Origin: Neoaliturus tenellus
Taxonomy: Eukaryota > Arthropoda > Insecta > Hemiptera > Cicadellidae
Direction of reading: 5' to 3'
DNA length: 64,000 bases
NCBI GenBank assembly: GCA_030545055.2
Contig: CM061536.1
Location: forward strand, 5,636,064-5,700,063
Below are positions 44,712 to 56,199 of this stretch, in pieces; position 1 is the first letter of the stretch; each line of letters opens with the position of its first letter. The position numbers and the translations under genes are program-made. The notes beneath the pieces were generated by a model. The model saw only the letters and a program-made list of their open reading frames with translations, ran no database searches and was not told the DNA's origin.

Positions 44712-45006
44712 ATATTCAACAAACATGAGGAGTCTTTCGACCAAGTTCCGGGACCGGCCGCTGACTCCGCTGGAGACAGCCGTGTACTGGACGGAGTACG
44801 TCATCAGACATCGGGGGGCGCCACACCTGCGGCCCGCGTCCGTGCACCTCTCCTGGTACCAGTACCTGCTGGTGGATGTCGCCCTTGTGCTCATTACCTC
44901 CGGCCTGGCGATCATCGCTGCGTTGTACCTCATCCTCCGGTGGACATTGCACAAGATAACCGGCCAATCACCAAGGAAAGTTAGCACGTCAAAGAAAAAG
45001 AATTAG
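44712..45006 (+). CDS. UDP-glycosyltransferase 2, last coding exon
   Basis: The acceptor TTGATATTGTAG precedes the coding sequence. It reads YSTNMRSLSTKFRDRPLTPL and ETAVYWTEYVIRHRGAPHLRP, the standard UGT C-terminal blocks. A transmembrane helix follows (about VDVALVLITSGLAIIAALYL), then a short cytosolic tail ending KKKN, a fit to the KKXX ER-retrieval signal. TAG is at 45004-45006. The exon is GC-richer than its surroundings and has long G and C runs without frame errors. With the four earlier bases allowed for, exons 1-4 total 1563 bp, a 520-residue protein of normal length. Confidence 0.95.
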
Positions 45007-45160
45007 TTTTTTATTTTCACAAATATATTTTATATTTATAATGTTTGCATGAATATGAATTCCTCATGTCCTTGAGCAAAATTAAACCAATACGCACGCA
45101 TGGTGAGAGAAAAGTCTCCGGACTTCTGGGTGCTCAATAGTATTTCAGATTACAACTTGC
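45007..45160 (+). other. Likely 3'UTR of UGT 2
   Basis: Sequence directly after the stop. It is AT-rich, with no clear single polyadenylation signal chosen. The host transcript probably ends before the LINE relic that follows. Confidence 0.35.
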
Positions 45161-45345
45161 AAGATCTTATCATCCACACCTGCGGTGACCATCTCAGCAC
45201 CAACTGCACTAATGAAGTAATAGAGACAGTTGAGTAATATAAATATCTAGAAATATCATTAGATTACTGTCTTAAATGGACCAGCCACATAAAATTTCTC
45301 AATAAAAATTAAGGAAATACATTTTTGCTTTTAGACAATTGAATC
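45160..45345 (+). pseudogene. Relic of a LINE reverse transcriptase
   Basis: One frame reads LSTNCTNEVIETVE, stop, YKYLEISLDYCLKWTSHIKFL, a form of the thumb motif YKYLG..LD..L.W..H that ends LINE RT domains. Internal stops and the lack of flanking domains show it is dead. It is unrelated to the LINE at 13626. Confidence 0.65.
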
Positions 45346-45379
45346 AAATCCTCACAATATTTTGGCTCAAATGTATCTT

Positions 45380-46230
45380 CACAAATTCATTTTTGTAAGC
45401 TATATATAATAAAGGTAAAAAGGCAAGTACACTTTTTTTTGTAAATTTTAACAGGTGTTTTAAAACCTGCAAAAAATTAAAATTTATATTCACTTTTGTT
45501 ATAGTATAACAGTGAACAAAATGTTTAAATTTACACCAACAACCATCACTAGTTCACAGCTGTTTAAAAACTCATGCCCAAATTTAGAGTTTTGCTCTAA
45601 TTTTTGTAGGCTATACTTTTTGTTGTTGTTTTGATACCAATATAGTAACCAATAAGACCTATGTTAAAATAATTTTCACATGTGTTTTTAGACATGAGAG
45701 GGAATTTTTGCTGAAGTTGAGGCTATTACTAAATTTACTTTGCGTCCAATTATGCATAAATCCAAAGTTCAAGCTAAATCTATCCGCTACATGTGCAATA
45801 TGAATATCACAGGTCCCTAGATACCATTGGCTGTTGGGCTATGAATTAACAGTCCTGTCTAAGGAGAATGTTGGCCTTAGTCAGTACCACAAGATCGCGC
45901 CACAATCATCCTACACTCATCTGTCATTCATACTTGGCTTTAAGCTACCTATTGAGTTAGGTCGCCTTTCAATAAAGGTATTCAAAGGTACTCCTCATAT
46001 AATATTATGGAATTTTGTTGGCATTTCAGCCAATTTCTTCGATTCGTCTTTTAATATGTGTTGTCTGCTTTACTATCAGCAGCGGTTTTATTAAGAAACT
46101 CATGAAAATTATTCCCCATATTCTTCTTATGGATAAAAAACCAACTTTAAGGGCTTCCCGTACCCTTCAGAATAAAATATTAAAAATCTAAAACCTTTTT
46201 GCAAAACTACTTTACTTAGATACTTTACTT
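45380..46230 (+). repeat. Dispersed repeat with LINE-like tail, copy 2
   Basis: Shares long blocks with 46960-47620 and with 39730-39938 plus 41522 onward, for example AATCTATCCGCTA and AACTTTAAGGGCTTCCCG. It is itself interrupted at about 45812-45900 by a segment that recurs inverted at 1240-1330. No intact ORF. Probably the 3' part of an old LINE. Confidence 0.55.
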
Positions 46231-46379
46231 TAGATACTTTATTTTGAAACACCGACACACTCTGTGGTGCGTATTTAAGGTGAGTATGACTGAAGGGGTG
46301 AGTGTGATGATTGTGATGGACCAGATGAGGTGTAGCTTTGTTACTGACAAATATCAGCTGTTTTATTTGTCAGGATCAT

Positions 46380-46515
46380 TAATTAATAGCCCAATGACCA
46401 AAGGCAGCTGGGTCCAGTATCGAACCATCAAAAAGCACTAACTTTTCTCAGGATCGAACCGGCTACCTTCAGATTCAAAGGCGAGCTCTTTAACCACTCA
46501 GCTACCCAACTGAGA
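46380..46515 (-). repeat. tRNA-derived SINE-like sequence
   Basis: On the minus strand, GGGTAGCTGAGTGGTTAAAG (A box) and GGTAGCCGGTTCGATCCTGA (B box) at tRNA spacing, followed by the CTGGGTCCA-type body also seen near 9460. A typical SINE head, not a functional tRNA. Confidence 0.6.
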
Positions 46516-46959
46516 CAAATTTATTGAACGTTAAATTTGGCCCAGAAATCAGAGAGGATTTGTGTTATCCTTGCTCCAAGGTAATTTACCGAGTTGCTTT
46601 AAATAAATATAAAAATTATAGTGAAAGTCAGATTACACTATATTGGTATTTCATCAATCGATCATCATCAATAATTCACCAACTTTCTAATGTGATGGAT
46701 AGTATTGAAATTTATGATAGTTGTTCTTTTAGGTCTAAATTATATGGTCTTTATGCCAATTTGTCCTAGCGCCTCTGCCTAAAAACTCCAATAAAATTTA
46801 GAATAAATTCACAGTTGGATCTAGATAGTTCATCACACAAAAAACGTAAAAGGAAAATCAATATTCAATTACAACTCCCCAGGCCTATATGAGCTATGCA
46901 GCACTCACTGTGACCGTTTTTGTAGTCTAGTATTCGAGTGAATAATGAGTTAGTAGCCG

Positions 46960-47620
46960 ACATAGTGAATAAGTCCACACTATTACTATTTATAATGAAC
47001 TAAAACCTCTTTATCTCAACTTTCCATGGCATTACAGCATTTAAATAAAGAAATAACAATTTTAAGAAAATCTACATTTTTGTTGTTGTGATCCATTTTA
47101 GTTTAATGTGGCATTTATATTTTGGTTAAAATTTCTCTTAATTAACTTATTATTTAACGTATTTTTGTGTTCAAATACACATAATTGCAAAGTTCAAGCA
47201 AAGTCTACCAGCTACATTTTAAGGGAAAAGGTAAAACACACAATTTTTTCCACACAATAGACACTTCTTGTATTTAGTATGGAATTGTGTTGATATTTCA
47301 GTACCAGCTAATAGTTCAACTGCTTCTATTCAGCTAGCTTTTAACGTGTTTGTTTTATCATCAACAGCTGTTTTATTTTGTAATTTAATAAAAAATTGTT
47401 CCTCATGTTAATCTTGGACAAAAAACGCACTTTAAGGGCCTCCCATGGGCTTCAGAATCAAAATATAAAAATTCTAACCTTATTGCAAAACTACGAACTG
47501 AGACCATTCTTATGACACCTCAATCGTTAAAATTGGTCCAGAAGTAAGGAAGGAGTAGAGTTTACAAAAAACGGCTTTACGTATTATAATATATATAGAA
47601 TAGATAGAATAGATTTGTAA
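46960..47620 (+). repeat. Dispersed repeat with LINE-like tail, copy 3
   Basis: Colinear with 45380-46230. It ends with TACGTATTATAATATATATA and a GAATAGATA microrepeat, the kind of short-repeat tail found on RTE-like elements. It keeps the empty target site (near 47199) of the 39939 element. Confidence 0.6.
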
Positions 47621-48591
47621 GAATTTTTTGTTGAAAAACAGTCAATGAATTGTCTGGTTATAAATTGTAAATAATTTTCTTTTTTGACTATCCGAACCAC
47701 CCCCAGTCCCATTAGTTTGGATGACCTAACCTCTACTGTACCTCATTGATGCTGAGTAGTGTTTTTCTTGAATAATTACTCAACTTTCAAGGTAGGTTAA
47801 AAATTTGTTTGAAATAAATGAATTAATAAACACTATTTTCTTGATCCAATGCCCATGTCTTTAACCTACTTCCTTTTGTTTCAATTCGTTCACTGATACC
47901 AAGAATTGTGTCTTGCATTATTTTAATGGTACCCCTCAACAATCTATTAATAGGAATTCCAAGACATTATGGTGTCATTTTGATTGGATCATCAAGAGTC
48001 ACCCTGTTTAATTAATAAATTTTTTTCAACCAAGGCAGATTTTATGTAAGCTAAGGTTAACGATAAAAATAGCTCATATGTATGATCCAAAAAGCAAACC
48101 AGAGAAAAACAGGGTATTGATCAAATAACACAAGAGTAATAAATAGATAATATTTTTAATTCTTCACACGGTTACATAAAGTTATGATTCTATAAAAATG
48201 TAAGGTCATAATTGTTGTCCTCGGAAGACGAGCAATAAAAATGCAAAATCTTACTTGTTACATTATCCAAAACTGTTAAAACATACACAGTTTACACATT
48301 CATTTTTTTTACAATTGTCTTAAAATTAAAACTATAATAACCATATTGAATGTATTAAGTGATACAGTGACAACAACAATTCTTGAAAAGCAAAGTGTAC
48401 AAACTACACTACCCCTTTAAACTACACTTGGTTTTGTACATTACATGTTGGCAATGTAAGAAATTGCTGGAACATCAGGTCGTTAAAAAACGTGTAATCC
48501 TAGAAAGTAACTAATATTTGTACTGATAAAAAATATAACCTACTGTTCTTTTTTACTGAACTAAAAAGTTGACTGGCAGAGTGTTTTGAGA
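47621..48591 (-). other. Presumed 3'UTR and downstream region of the hnRNP K-like gene
   Basis: No coding region. If the last exon at 48592 is right, its 3'UTR lies here on the minus strand. No single poly(A) signal could be chosen with confidence. The sequence lacks recognisable transposons, unlike both sides, which fits transcribed host sequence. Confidence 0.35.
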
Positions 48592-48634
48592 TCAATGCCT
48601 GTTGTTTCTTGTCGCGCTGGAGTTTTCATGTACA
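48592..48634 (-). CDS. HNRNPK: hnRNP K-like protein, proposed last coding exon
   Basis: After an acceptor (ACATTTCAG, AG at 48636-48635) this 43-base segment completes the AG| left by the previous exon to AGT. It reads SVHENSSATRNNRH then TGA. The ending SVHEN aligns with the SVKQ-type residues that follow the third KH domain of hnRNP K proteins. Phase and motif fit, but the implied intron is 11.4 kb and the exon is tiny, so an alternative last exon cannot be excluded. Confidence 0.62.
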
Positions 48635-48702
48635 CTGAAATGTAACAAACAATATTAGTACATTGTGTTAAGAGATACAGCTATCATATTTATCTCTTAC
48701 TA

Positions 48703-49025
48703 GAGATCGCCTCCTGATCGAAATTCGATCAAAATTTCAGTTGATCTGGACCCAGGAACCTCAAAAACATTTTAGAACTAAAACATCTGTTCTTCCTAAT
48801 TTTCTAGCAGTTTTTTTACAACAGCTGTCTAATGATTCATTCAATTCTCCTTTCTCCATAAGATTAACATTGGAACTTTGAAAGCCTGTGGGGTGTAGCC
48901 CTGGGGTCCGATGTGAATTAGAATGTGATTCTGCTCATCTACAGGACTATACCTTTCTAATGGTATGCACGGATTTATTCTACGATGTACACGAGCTGAG
49001 AAAAAAGGAGGAAATGAAACATGCT
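48703..49025 (+). repeat. Single copy of the GATCGCCTCCTGATCG repeat
   Basis: Starts ACTAGAGATCGCCTCCTGAT, matching both units in Helitron A, and ends TATTAATATATAGATAG. A standalone copy shows that the repeat is an element in its own right. Confidence 0.65.
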
Positions 49026-49065
49026 TGCGTATTAATATATAGATAGTGACTTCTTGGAACTATTA

Positions 49066-49437
49066 GACAACAAGTGCACGTGCTACTCGACATCGAGCAA
49101 TTTATTTTCACACAAAACAAAAGTTACATTTAATTCTAGATGAATGAAATCTGACCAATTCAATATTGTTAATATCAGTGATCACCAAAAACGACAGCTG
49201 TACGTTAACAGATGTTTAAAATGCTCAAACCAATCTCAATGTTATTCTAATGGGGAAAATTTTGAATTTAATTTATAAATAGCGCCGTTATTTTAAGTTT
49301 GATTCTCATAAATTTTTTGCGGAAACAACTATAGACCAAGCTCTATCCAACGACACTAAAACTTGAAAATCGGTTGAGAATTTTAGGAGGAGTTCTCAAC
49401 ACAAAAAACCCCTTAGCGTATTAAATAAGTATAGATT
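49066..49437 (-). repeat. Inverted single copy of the 25.6-26.6 kb tandem unit
   Basis: The reverse complement carries TACTTATTTAATACGCTAAG, CTCAACCGATTTTCAAG and CAATATTGAATTGGTCAGAT, as in the trimer. It lies immediately after the previous repeat. Confidence 0.65.
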
Positions 49438-49439
49438 AG

Positions 49440-51245
49440 CAGAATATTGGTGGAAATATAAATAAAAGGGAAAATATTTAAACCTGAGCCACAACACAAT
49501 TATACGGTGTGATTGAAAAATCCCACTACAATGAAATATATTTGTTACCACTGTAGTTAAAGGTCTATTTCTTCTAAGAAATTTGACTCAAACCTGAGCT
49601 CAAATCATCAAATATGACAAGAGATATTGCATTATAAATGTTTGACCATTTGATTTCAATGCATGATTGATCAGTTAACATTTTTGTACATATTAGGCCT
49701 GGACCTGTCCATTTTAAATCCAGGTTGTGGCAAATATTATCTTTTTTAAAAGATCTTTAAAATAGGCTATATACTTCCTTATAGGGGTTGTCATTATAAA
49801 AAGTTACTCTCACCAATTTATTTTTGGGGGTGTGGATTGGATTTTGAAAATGCACCAAAAGTGCACAACCCTAGTGATTTGTTTCTAAGCTCTTTTGTAC
49901 AGTCATTAAAAGTTAAGAGGGTGGGGGGACTAGTATGGGATACTCTTTATAACAACAGCATATTAATTTGTCTGAAGAATTGCATTCCATATGCTGTGAC
50001 TTACTCAAATACAACACAGCGTATTTCTTCTATTCTCATTGTATATTCATTAACATTGAGATGCTGCGAGTTACAACTATTACAATAATAACATCAATTT
50101 TTTTTTTTTTTTTTTTACAACTCTTTGAGATCAAATTATCGGGTCATATATTACTTAATCTAGAGTTGTAGCAAGCATAAACATTAAACTATTCTTACAG
50201 CAATACAACAACAGCAAACTTTTATTGTTTTCATGAAAACCAATGCCATTGAAAAGCAAAACACAAAACTAACAATGAACATATCACAGTTTACATTCTT
50301 AAAAACAAGATAGCACATTTGAAGGGCCTCTACCAAAAACATAAAGATCTTGCATTATTTTACGTAAAAAAATACAAATATTAATTTTTTTTTTATTTAA
50401 GAGGCCTTTTTCAATATCCTAGCTATGTTAAAATTAAACTTATGTTAATAATAATTTATACTTAAAATCTGAAAGACCTACTTAATTCTAAATTTATAAA
50501 CAATGAAACATAAGTTGTGTGAGGATATCTCATAAAATATTTACCAATTCCATATAAGTGAGAGTTGGTTTTATTAATTTTACCATATGAGTGGTGATTA
50601 AATCATTTAATTTACAAATGCTTTCTCTATAAAGGAATAGTTTTATGTTAAAAATCTAGTTTACTAGTTAAAAAATTATTATTTTGCCAAGCATTAATCT
50701 GAAAAGAGATAAGTGGAACAAACAATCTAGTATAGGTTGATTCAAAATTGAATGATGTAAATAACAGTCTCATAGGCTGAAACAAACTTTCTGTTTATGA
50801 ACATCCTTTAATGTGAGTTAAGGAGCAAAGATATAAAGATTACCCAGTGAAAGCTCACCTGTGTAATCAGTGAGGGAATGAGCAGGTTTAATGCCATAGG
50901 TTGTTGTAAGGTTGTATATAGTAGAGATGGACGGGAATGCTTTTTTGTTTGGGACGGGCCAGGATGGGAATTTTTATTTCCCGTTCATTTTTGGGGTGGG
51001 ATCGGGACGGGATTGCTCACCTCGAAGCTATCGAGAATTATTCATTTAGACTTTTATTTGAGTGTTTTATAAAGACAAATTAATGTTAAGTATCAACTGA
51101 TTCTGTTTACAAATTGTTCCCCTTGTTTTTGTATAATTTACAATAACATTCTTTTGTTGAAGATTTAAAAATATCTAATTTTTATATTTGCAGAGTATAC
51201 AATGAAATCAGGGAAAAGTATAAATTTTCTTATAACCTTAGAAAT
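49440..51245. other. hnRNP K intron stretch without genes
   Basis: AT-rich, with a T tract at 50098-50117. At about 50923-51025 a TAGAGATGGACGGGAATGC stretch resembles the terminus of the hAT family at 56200, but no matching second end was seen. Otherwise nothing is supported. Confidence 0.5.
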
Positions 51246-51249
51246 TTAA

Positions 51250-54185
51250 CCCTAGAGCTGGCACTGGTGTAACGCTGTACTGGCACAGGGATTTTATTGG
51301 TTATGTAATAACGTTTTTAAACCATCATAAGAATTACAAATAGCAACATAATTATTGCTTGTCATACATCATTTTGTTCAGAATAAGATAAAGAATCATG
51401 ATACAAATTGTTTCTATGGTTACCTCCAAAAAAAATATATTTTTTTTTTCAAATTTTAGGGATTATTTATTTTTTTATAAAATGTTTCTATATTCCGTCA
51501 CCTAGCTCAGTGCAGGTACGTTTTATCATCATGAGGTAAATCATAAAGTTGTTGTAAATTTTATGCTGATTCCAAAAATATATAATTTGTATAGGTTATT
51601 TTCTGTAATTTTTTGAAAGCCCTATAATAACGCTGATTATACCCCGCGCTTATATCGCGGAATCATCAACACAGCATATCTACAAAACCAAGCACCTTAT
51701 GCCACATGCAAATGCATATAACTAATAGATATATGAAAAATAAACTAATAAACACCAAAAAAAGCAAAAGAATATTTATTTTCCTTACATACACAAATAA
51801 AATGCCTCCCATAACAGTACTCACCACTCATTTACTCGGAATCGCTTGACTCCCTAGCACGCTTCCGTCCACCACTTCGAAGAGGCCTAGGGTAATGTTC
51901 TAGAAGATGGAAGCAGTTCTGGTGCACCCCACAGTTACACCCAGGGCAGAAGTAACTTGTTCTCTTCTTAATTTTTTTTGCATCACACACAACACAGAGG
52001 CGATTGTTTTTGTGAGGCAGAAGAGTTAGCTGGTGGTTGGGTGACAGGACATCATCATTGGGATTTTGTCTTTGAGTTGGGGATTCAACTGTTGGCCTAG
52101 TCAGTTCAGTGACAATGGACACTAAAAAATCCCTTCTGCTGAGTGGTTTATCAGTATTCAACTTGTACAAGATGAACGCGTTGTGCAGAGACATGTCGAT
52201 GAAATTAGTAAAGATTTTCTTCCAGTATTTCCTGGTGCCTCTTGAACAGGTTACATGGTAGATACTTTTATCCTTTACATCCACACCTCCCATGTAATTG
52301 TTGTATTTTTTTATGCGGAGAGGTTTGATGGCTTCATTACCACTTTTGCTTCTTACAGGGAGATTTTCCGCATGACATGCAGTAGTGAGGCAGTAGACCG
52401 GTTTCCTTTTTTTAGTTTCCTTGAAACCTACCAGTAGAACATTTTTTTTTCTAAAATACACAATTTCCTTAGGCTTTAGCTTTTTTGATAAAAGACTCTT
52501 GGAGAGGTCTTTGCTATTCTTTCTAACAGTTCCAGTTAGATATGTATGCCTGTCTAAGAGTTTTTCAGCCAAGGGTATTTTTGTATACCAATTATCTGTA
52601 AACAAATGGTACCCCTTATCCAACAGGTTTGTTTGAGTCATTAGATGAAGAACTACTTTTTGTGCTAAAGGATCATCTCCATCAGAGAGGAATTTCTTAC
52701 CACTGTACAATTCTGAATATAAAACATAGCTAGTCTCACTATCACAGATTTCAAATTTTTTGAGGCCAAAGCGGCAGTGTCTTTTGTTTGGCATATACTG
52801 TATGTATGTAACTCTATTCTTCATACCTATGAGTGATTCATCAATACAAATATGTTGCTTGGGAACATAATATGACCTAAAATTATTGTTTAGTTCATCA
52901 ATATAAGGTCTTACTTTGTGCCAAGGGTCATGTCCGGGTTCATCTCGAGGCGGATTGGGTTGGGAGTTGAGGTGTAACATTGAGTTTATTATTTGGAATC
53001 TTTTGAGGGACATTGTTTTATTGTAAAAAGGAATGTACTGAGTTGGGTCACTATCCCAATAATCCTCCAGGTTGTTTCGAGGTGTAAGTCCCATATTTAT
53101 TAGAATACCAACATATTTTTTTATCTCAGAAACAGTCACGTCAATCCAATCCCGGAGCCTACTCCTTCGCTTCAGCCTTCCCGTAGTTACAGATTCATCA
53201 ATCACTTTGGCAGCATACTTGTTAGTTTCCCTTGTTATTAGACGCCAAATAGTGTTAGTAAAGAACAAAAAGAAATACGTCAATGGTGTAGAGTTCCTGG
53301 GGGGTGAGTTTTGAGGCCCAGTTGTCGAGTCTCTGACTAAAAATGGTGCAAGTTTTTCAGGTTCTGGTGGGTATACATTTACCCATTTAGGGTTTAGATT
53401 TACAGGATTTGGGATCACAAAGTTAGGCCTAACACCAGTGTCAGGAATGGGAGCAATGGGTTCAGGATCATCAGGATCAGACTCAGTTTCTATGCCTAAT
53501 CTTGGGGGTGTTTGATACATAGGGTGCCTAGGCCTAGGAGTAGTGTTTGGCCTAGGGCCAAAGTCTGTGTCATGTTCATTCCTCCACTCAGCAATGTCGT
53601 CAGTATCAGGAATATAATTATCTTCACTTCCTGATGAAAATTCTGAAATACTACCTCTGTCACTAATATTATCATCATCGATATCAGAGCCACTGTCGTC
53701 ACCATCTGACATAGGCTCTTCAATTAGCTCACGCAAATCACTAGAACGGTCTCTATAGTTCTTTTCCATTTTCAAAAACTATGCATATTAGTCACTAACA
53801 AGCTAAAACACTTTATCTAAATACTTAATTATAATAATAACACAAATAAACAGAACATATCATAGTAAACAACAAAAACATAACCAAAAGTTTCCGATCG
53901 ACACTGTTTACCAAGCCGGTAGACGACAGACAACAATAACTGGCAATCGCGATCTTTTACACAGAGGTCAGATCAGTTCAAAGAGGAATAAAAATTTGGA
54001 AAATACTGTAAATAGATACTATAATTCATAAATTTTCGTTTGATATTAGTTTTAAGGCATTTTGAATGCATTTTTGGCCGAAAAAATGCATAAATAACGG
54101 CGCCTGCATTCGCGCCGTATATCCGGCGTTGCCAATTCGGCCGCGCCCGTTCACGCCGTATATCCGGCGCTCGCCGGCTCTAGGG
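51250..54185. mobile_element. Complete piggyBac transposon (2.9 kb)
   Basis: The 13-bp terminal repeats CCCTAGAGCTGGC and the inverted CCCTAGAGCCGGC abut the piggyBac target TTAA at both ends (51246-51249 and 54186-54189). It encodes one intact transposase on the minus strand. The right subterminal region has two copies of a near-palindrome, GCCGTATATCCGGCG (about 54112-54127 and 54154-54169). The left has CCGCGCTTATATCGCGG (about 51643). It sits in the last intron of the hnRNP K-like gene, in the same orientation. Intact ends, target and ORF point to recent insertion. Confidence 0.95.
51832..53775 (-). CDS. piggyBac transposase, 647 aa, intact
   Basis: A single-exon transposase that excises and reinserts its element at TTAA without leaving a footprint. 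An acidic N-terminal region (residues 1-60, many D/E/S) is followed by the piggyBac core. The three catalytic Asp are Asp312 (ICIDESLIGMKN), Asp394 (LFTDNWYTKI) and Asp499 (YNNYMGGVDVKDK). The C-terminal Cys-rich domain has Cys594, 597, 610, 613, 615, 621 and His618, 623 (CVVCDAKK..., FCPGCNCGVHQNCFHL). It ends in a basic, Ser-rich tail. The length is normal or slightly long for the family. No stop or frameshift. The N-terminal M is chosen as the most upstream ATG; an M at residue 3 is an alternative. Confidence 0.96.
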   Translation of the reverse strand: MKMEKNYRDRSSDLRELIEEPMSDGDDSGSDIDDDNISDRGSISEFSSGSEDNYIPDTDDIAEWRNEHDTDFGPRPNTTPRPRHPMYQTPPRLGIETESDPDDPEPIAPIPDTGVRPNFVIPNPVNLNPKWVNVYPPEPEKLAPFLVRDSTTGPQNSPPRNSTPLTYFFLFFTNTIWRLITRETNKYAAKVIDESVTTGRLKRRSRLRDWIDVTVSEIKKYVGILINMGLTPRNNLEDYWDSDPTQYIPFYNKTMSLKRFQIINSMLHLNSQPNPPRDEPGHDPWHKVRPYIDELNNNFRSYYVPKQHICIDESLIGMKNRVTYIQYMPNKRHCRFGLKKFEICDSETSYVLYSELYSGKKFLSDGDDPLAQKVVLHLMTQTNLLDKGYHLFTDNWYTKIPLAEKLLDRHTYLTGTVRKNSKDLSKSLLSKKLKPKEIVYFRKKNVLLVGFKETKKRKPVYCLTTACHAENLPVRSKSGNEAIKPLRIKKYNNYMGGVDVKDKSIYHVTCSRGTRKYWKKIFTNFIDMSLHNAFILYKLNTDKPLSRRDFLVSIVTELTRPTVESPTQRQNPNDDVLSPNHQLTLLPHKNNRLCVVCDAKKIKKRTSYFCPGCNCGVHQNCFHLLEHYPRPLRSGGRKRARESSDSE

Positions 54186-54189
54186 TTAA

Positions 54190-55052
54190 ATCAAATCACT
54201 AACAATATACATATAAAGAAAAAAATGTTATCTACGTCAAATGTTATAGAAGTTTTGTTGAATGAAATATTAAACGTTTGGTACAGAGAATGAAAATAAA
54301 AATAATGTGCATCAAAGAATATAGATTAAAACAATTTAAAAAATTATAAAGAAATCAAAACTGTATTACATAAGTAGGTCTAAGGCCTGCCCAAATAAAA
54401 CAAAATAATAGTAACACTAGACAATGAAGTTGTTAAATTAGCAATGAAGTTGTTCAATAAACCAATGCTATTTATAACCCCATTTATTTGTATTTGTTGT
54501 ATATTAATTGAACAATTTTTTTCTATATAAAAAAAAGGAGTGTATGATGAAAAATCAATAAAGAACAAGATACATTTAAAGTTATGAATGTCAAAATCTA
54601 CTTGTTTTGTTTCATCTAAAAATATATTTAATGAGTTTCAAGTTTTTAATTAAAAAATTCTATTAAATTATAATAAGATGCTTTTAACATAATAAAACAG
54701 TGATTGTATTAAAGAATGATTAGAAAGACATCATTTTGAGAAGAGTCCTTTCAAACACTCTTCGAAAGCATTGATGTGTAATTCAAAATAAAGAGCCAAG
54801 TGCAATGCTGTAAACCACACCTCAAATGAGTGATCTAGGTGTGGTGAGTGAGCAGGCAATAAAAAAATCTTTCAAACTCATTTGAATGTTTTCAAGAAAT
54901 TACACTAAGAAATTATTGTGACATACTCCTATCAAACCATAATGGTTCAAGTTGTTGGATTTAATAATACTGTCTGGTTGCTGCTAGACCATTCCAATTT
55001 TAAAGTAAAAATATTTCTTATGATTTTATGACAAAGGCCGAACAAATGCATT
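54190..55052. other. hnRNP K intron stretch without genes
   Basis: Plain AT-rich sequence; no repeat boundary could be supported. Confidence 0.5.
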
Positions 55053-55374
55053 ACAGTACAACCTCGATTAACCATCACTCTTTAAATTGTCACTTTCTAT
55101 TATTAGTCACTGTATAAGCACATTTTGATACTTGTAATATGTCTTTATTGACACCCTGCTGAAAGTGTATGCACCATCAAGATTAAATGTCGTGTCCATG
55201 AGCTTGAATTTATTTAATAATTCTCTACTTGTACAGGGTTTAGTTAATATCATGAAAAATGAAATAAAATAAAAGCTACTTGGACAAGTTTGTAAAAAAA
55301 TGTCTGTTATACAGCTATTCAATCAACCGTCATAGTCCGGCTCCCGAAGGGGATGATTAATGGAGTTTTCACTG
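55053..55374. mobile_element. Pogo/Tigger-like MITE (322 bp)
   Basis: The left end CAGTACAACCTCGATTAACC and the right end, inverted, CAGTGAAAACTCCATTAATC are bounded by TA on each side (55051-55052 and 55375-55376). The CAGT...ACCTCGATTAA style is typical of pogo-group ends. Non-coding. Confidence 0.6.
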
Positions 55375-55376
55375 TA

Positions 55377-56191
55377 AATCCAAAACTTAGCCACCTATTT
55401 CTAGTAAATCTTTGTCATAATGAATGGTAGAGACCAATGTGTGTGCACCAGTTCGCTCTAAGTCTTAGTTTGAGTCACATGCATCTTAGTAGGCCTACTA
55501 AGAATTTGAGATAGAGGCAACAATAGAAGATAGGCCAGAAAGTAAATTTGGAAGCAGTTAAGACTTAACATTGAATTTATATCCTGGGGTAACAATAAAT
55601 TGAAATTGAAATAAAAAAAACTCTGTTAAGACAAATTTAAATTTTAACATACAAAATAGGACATCTAATATTCCCGCCAAGAAGTAAATATTGATCTATG
55701 AAAACCATTAACAGTAAAATTGTGAGAAATTTAAACATAAGCTAGAGACTTTGAAGTTGAAAATGTTTAGATATCATACAGCCAGAGCCCTACCATACTT
55801 GAAGTATAAATATTTCATTCCAAAAACTGGGTGAGCAGATCAATTTTAAAATGGACAAACACACACTGTAAACTAACCATTTATGGTTAAAAATTCAAAG
55901 TGGTATACTTCTTTCAATGAGATTTTTTTATATTTAAAAAATCCCAAAAAATTCTCTTGGTTGTTTTCTTGTTTTTTTTTGTTTTTTTTTTTTTTTTGTT
56001 TTTTTTTCTTGGTGGTTTTGGTGTGTAAACAGCCAAGTGGATTGATCTATCTGATACATACACAGTATTGGTAGTGTGGGACACATGCTGCAAATATTAG
56101 ATACAGCTTTGTATGCCTTTAGTTAGGCTGATTTGAGATGCTTAAATTCATATAAAGGAGAGAATTTTATATCTTACACAAGAGAAACTCA
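55377..56191. other. hnRNP K intron stretch without genes
   Basis: AT-rich, with a long T-rich tract (55970-56008). No gene and no element ends were identified. Confidence 0.5.
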
Positions 56192-56199
56192 GAAAAATT

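Noticed and set aside
44631..44987. 118-codon open frame on the minus strand over UGT 2 exon 4
   Set aside because: It is antisense to a clearly coding, GC-rich UGT exon; the opposite strand explains the open frame.
50923..51025. Second hAT element beginning TAGAGATGGACGGG
   Set aside because: Only one end was found, with no matching terminus or 8-bp duplication.
52255..53723. Several plus- and minus-strand frames inside the piggyBac transposase
   Set aside because: Other-frame shadows of an intact 647-codon gene with catalytic residues.
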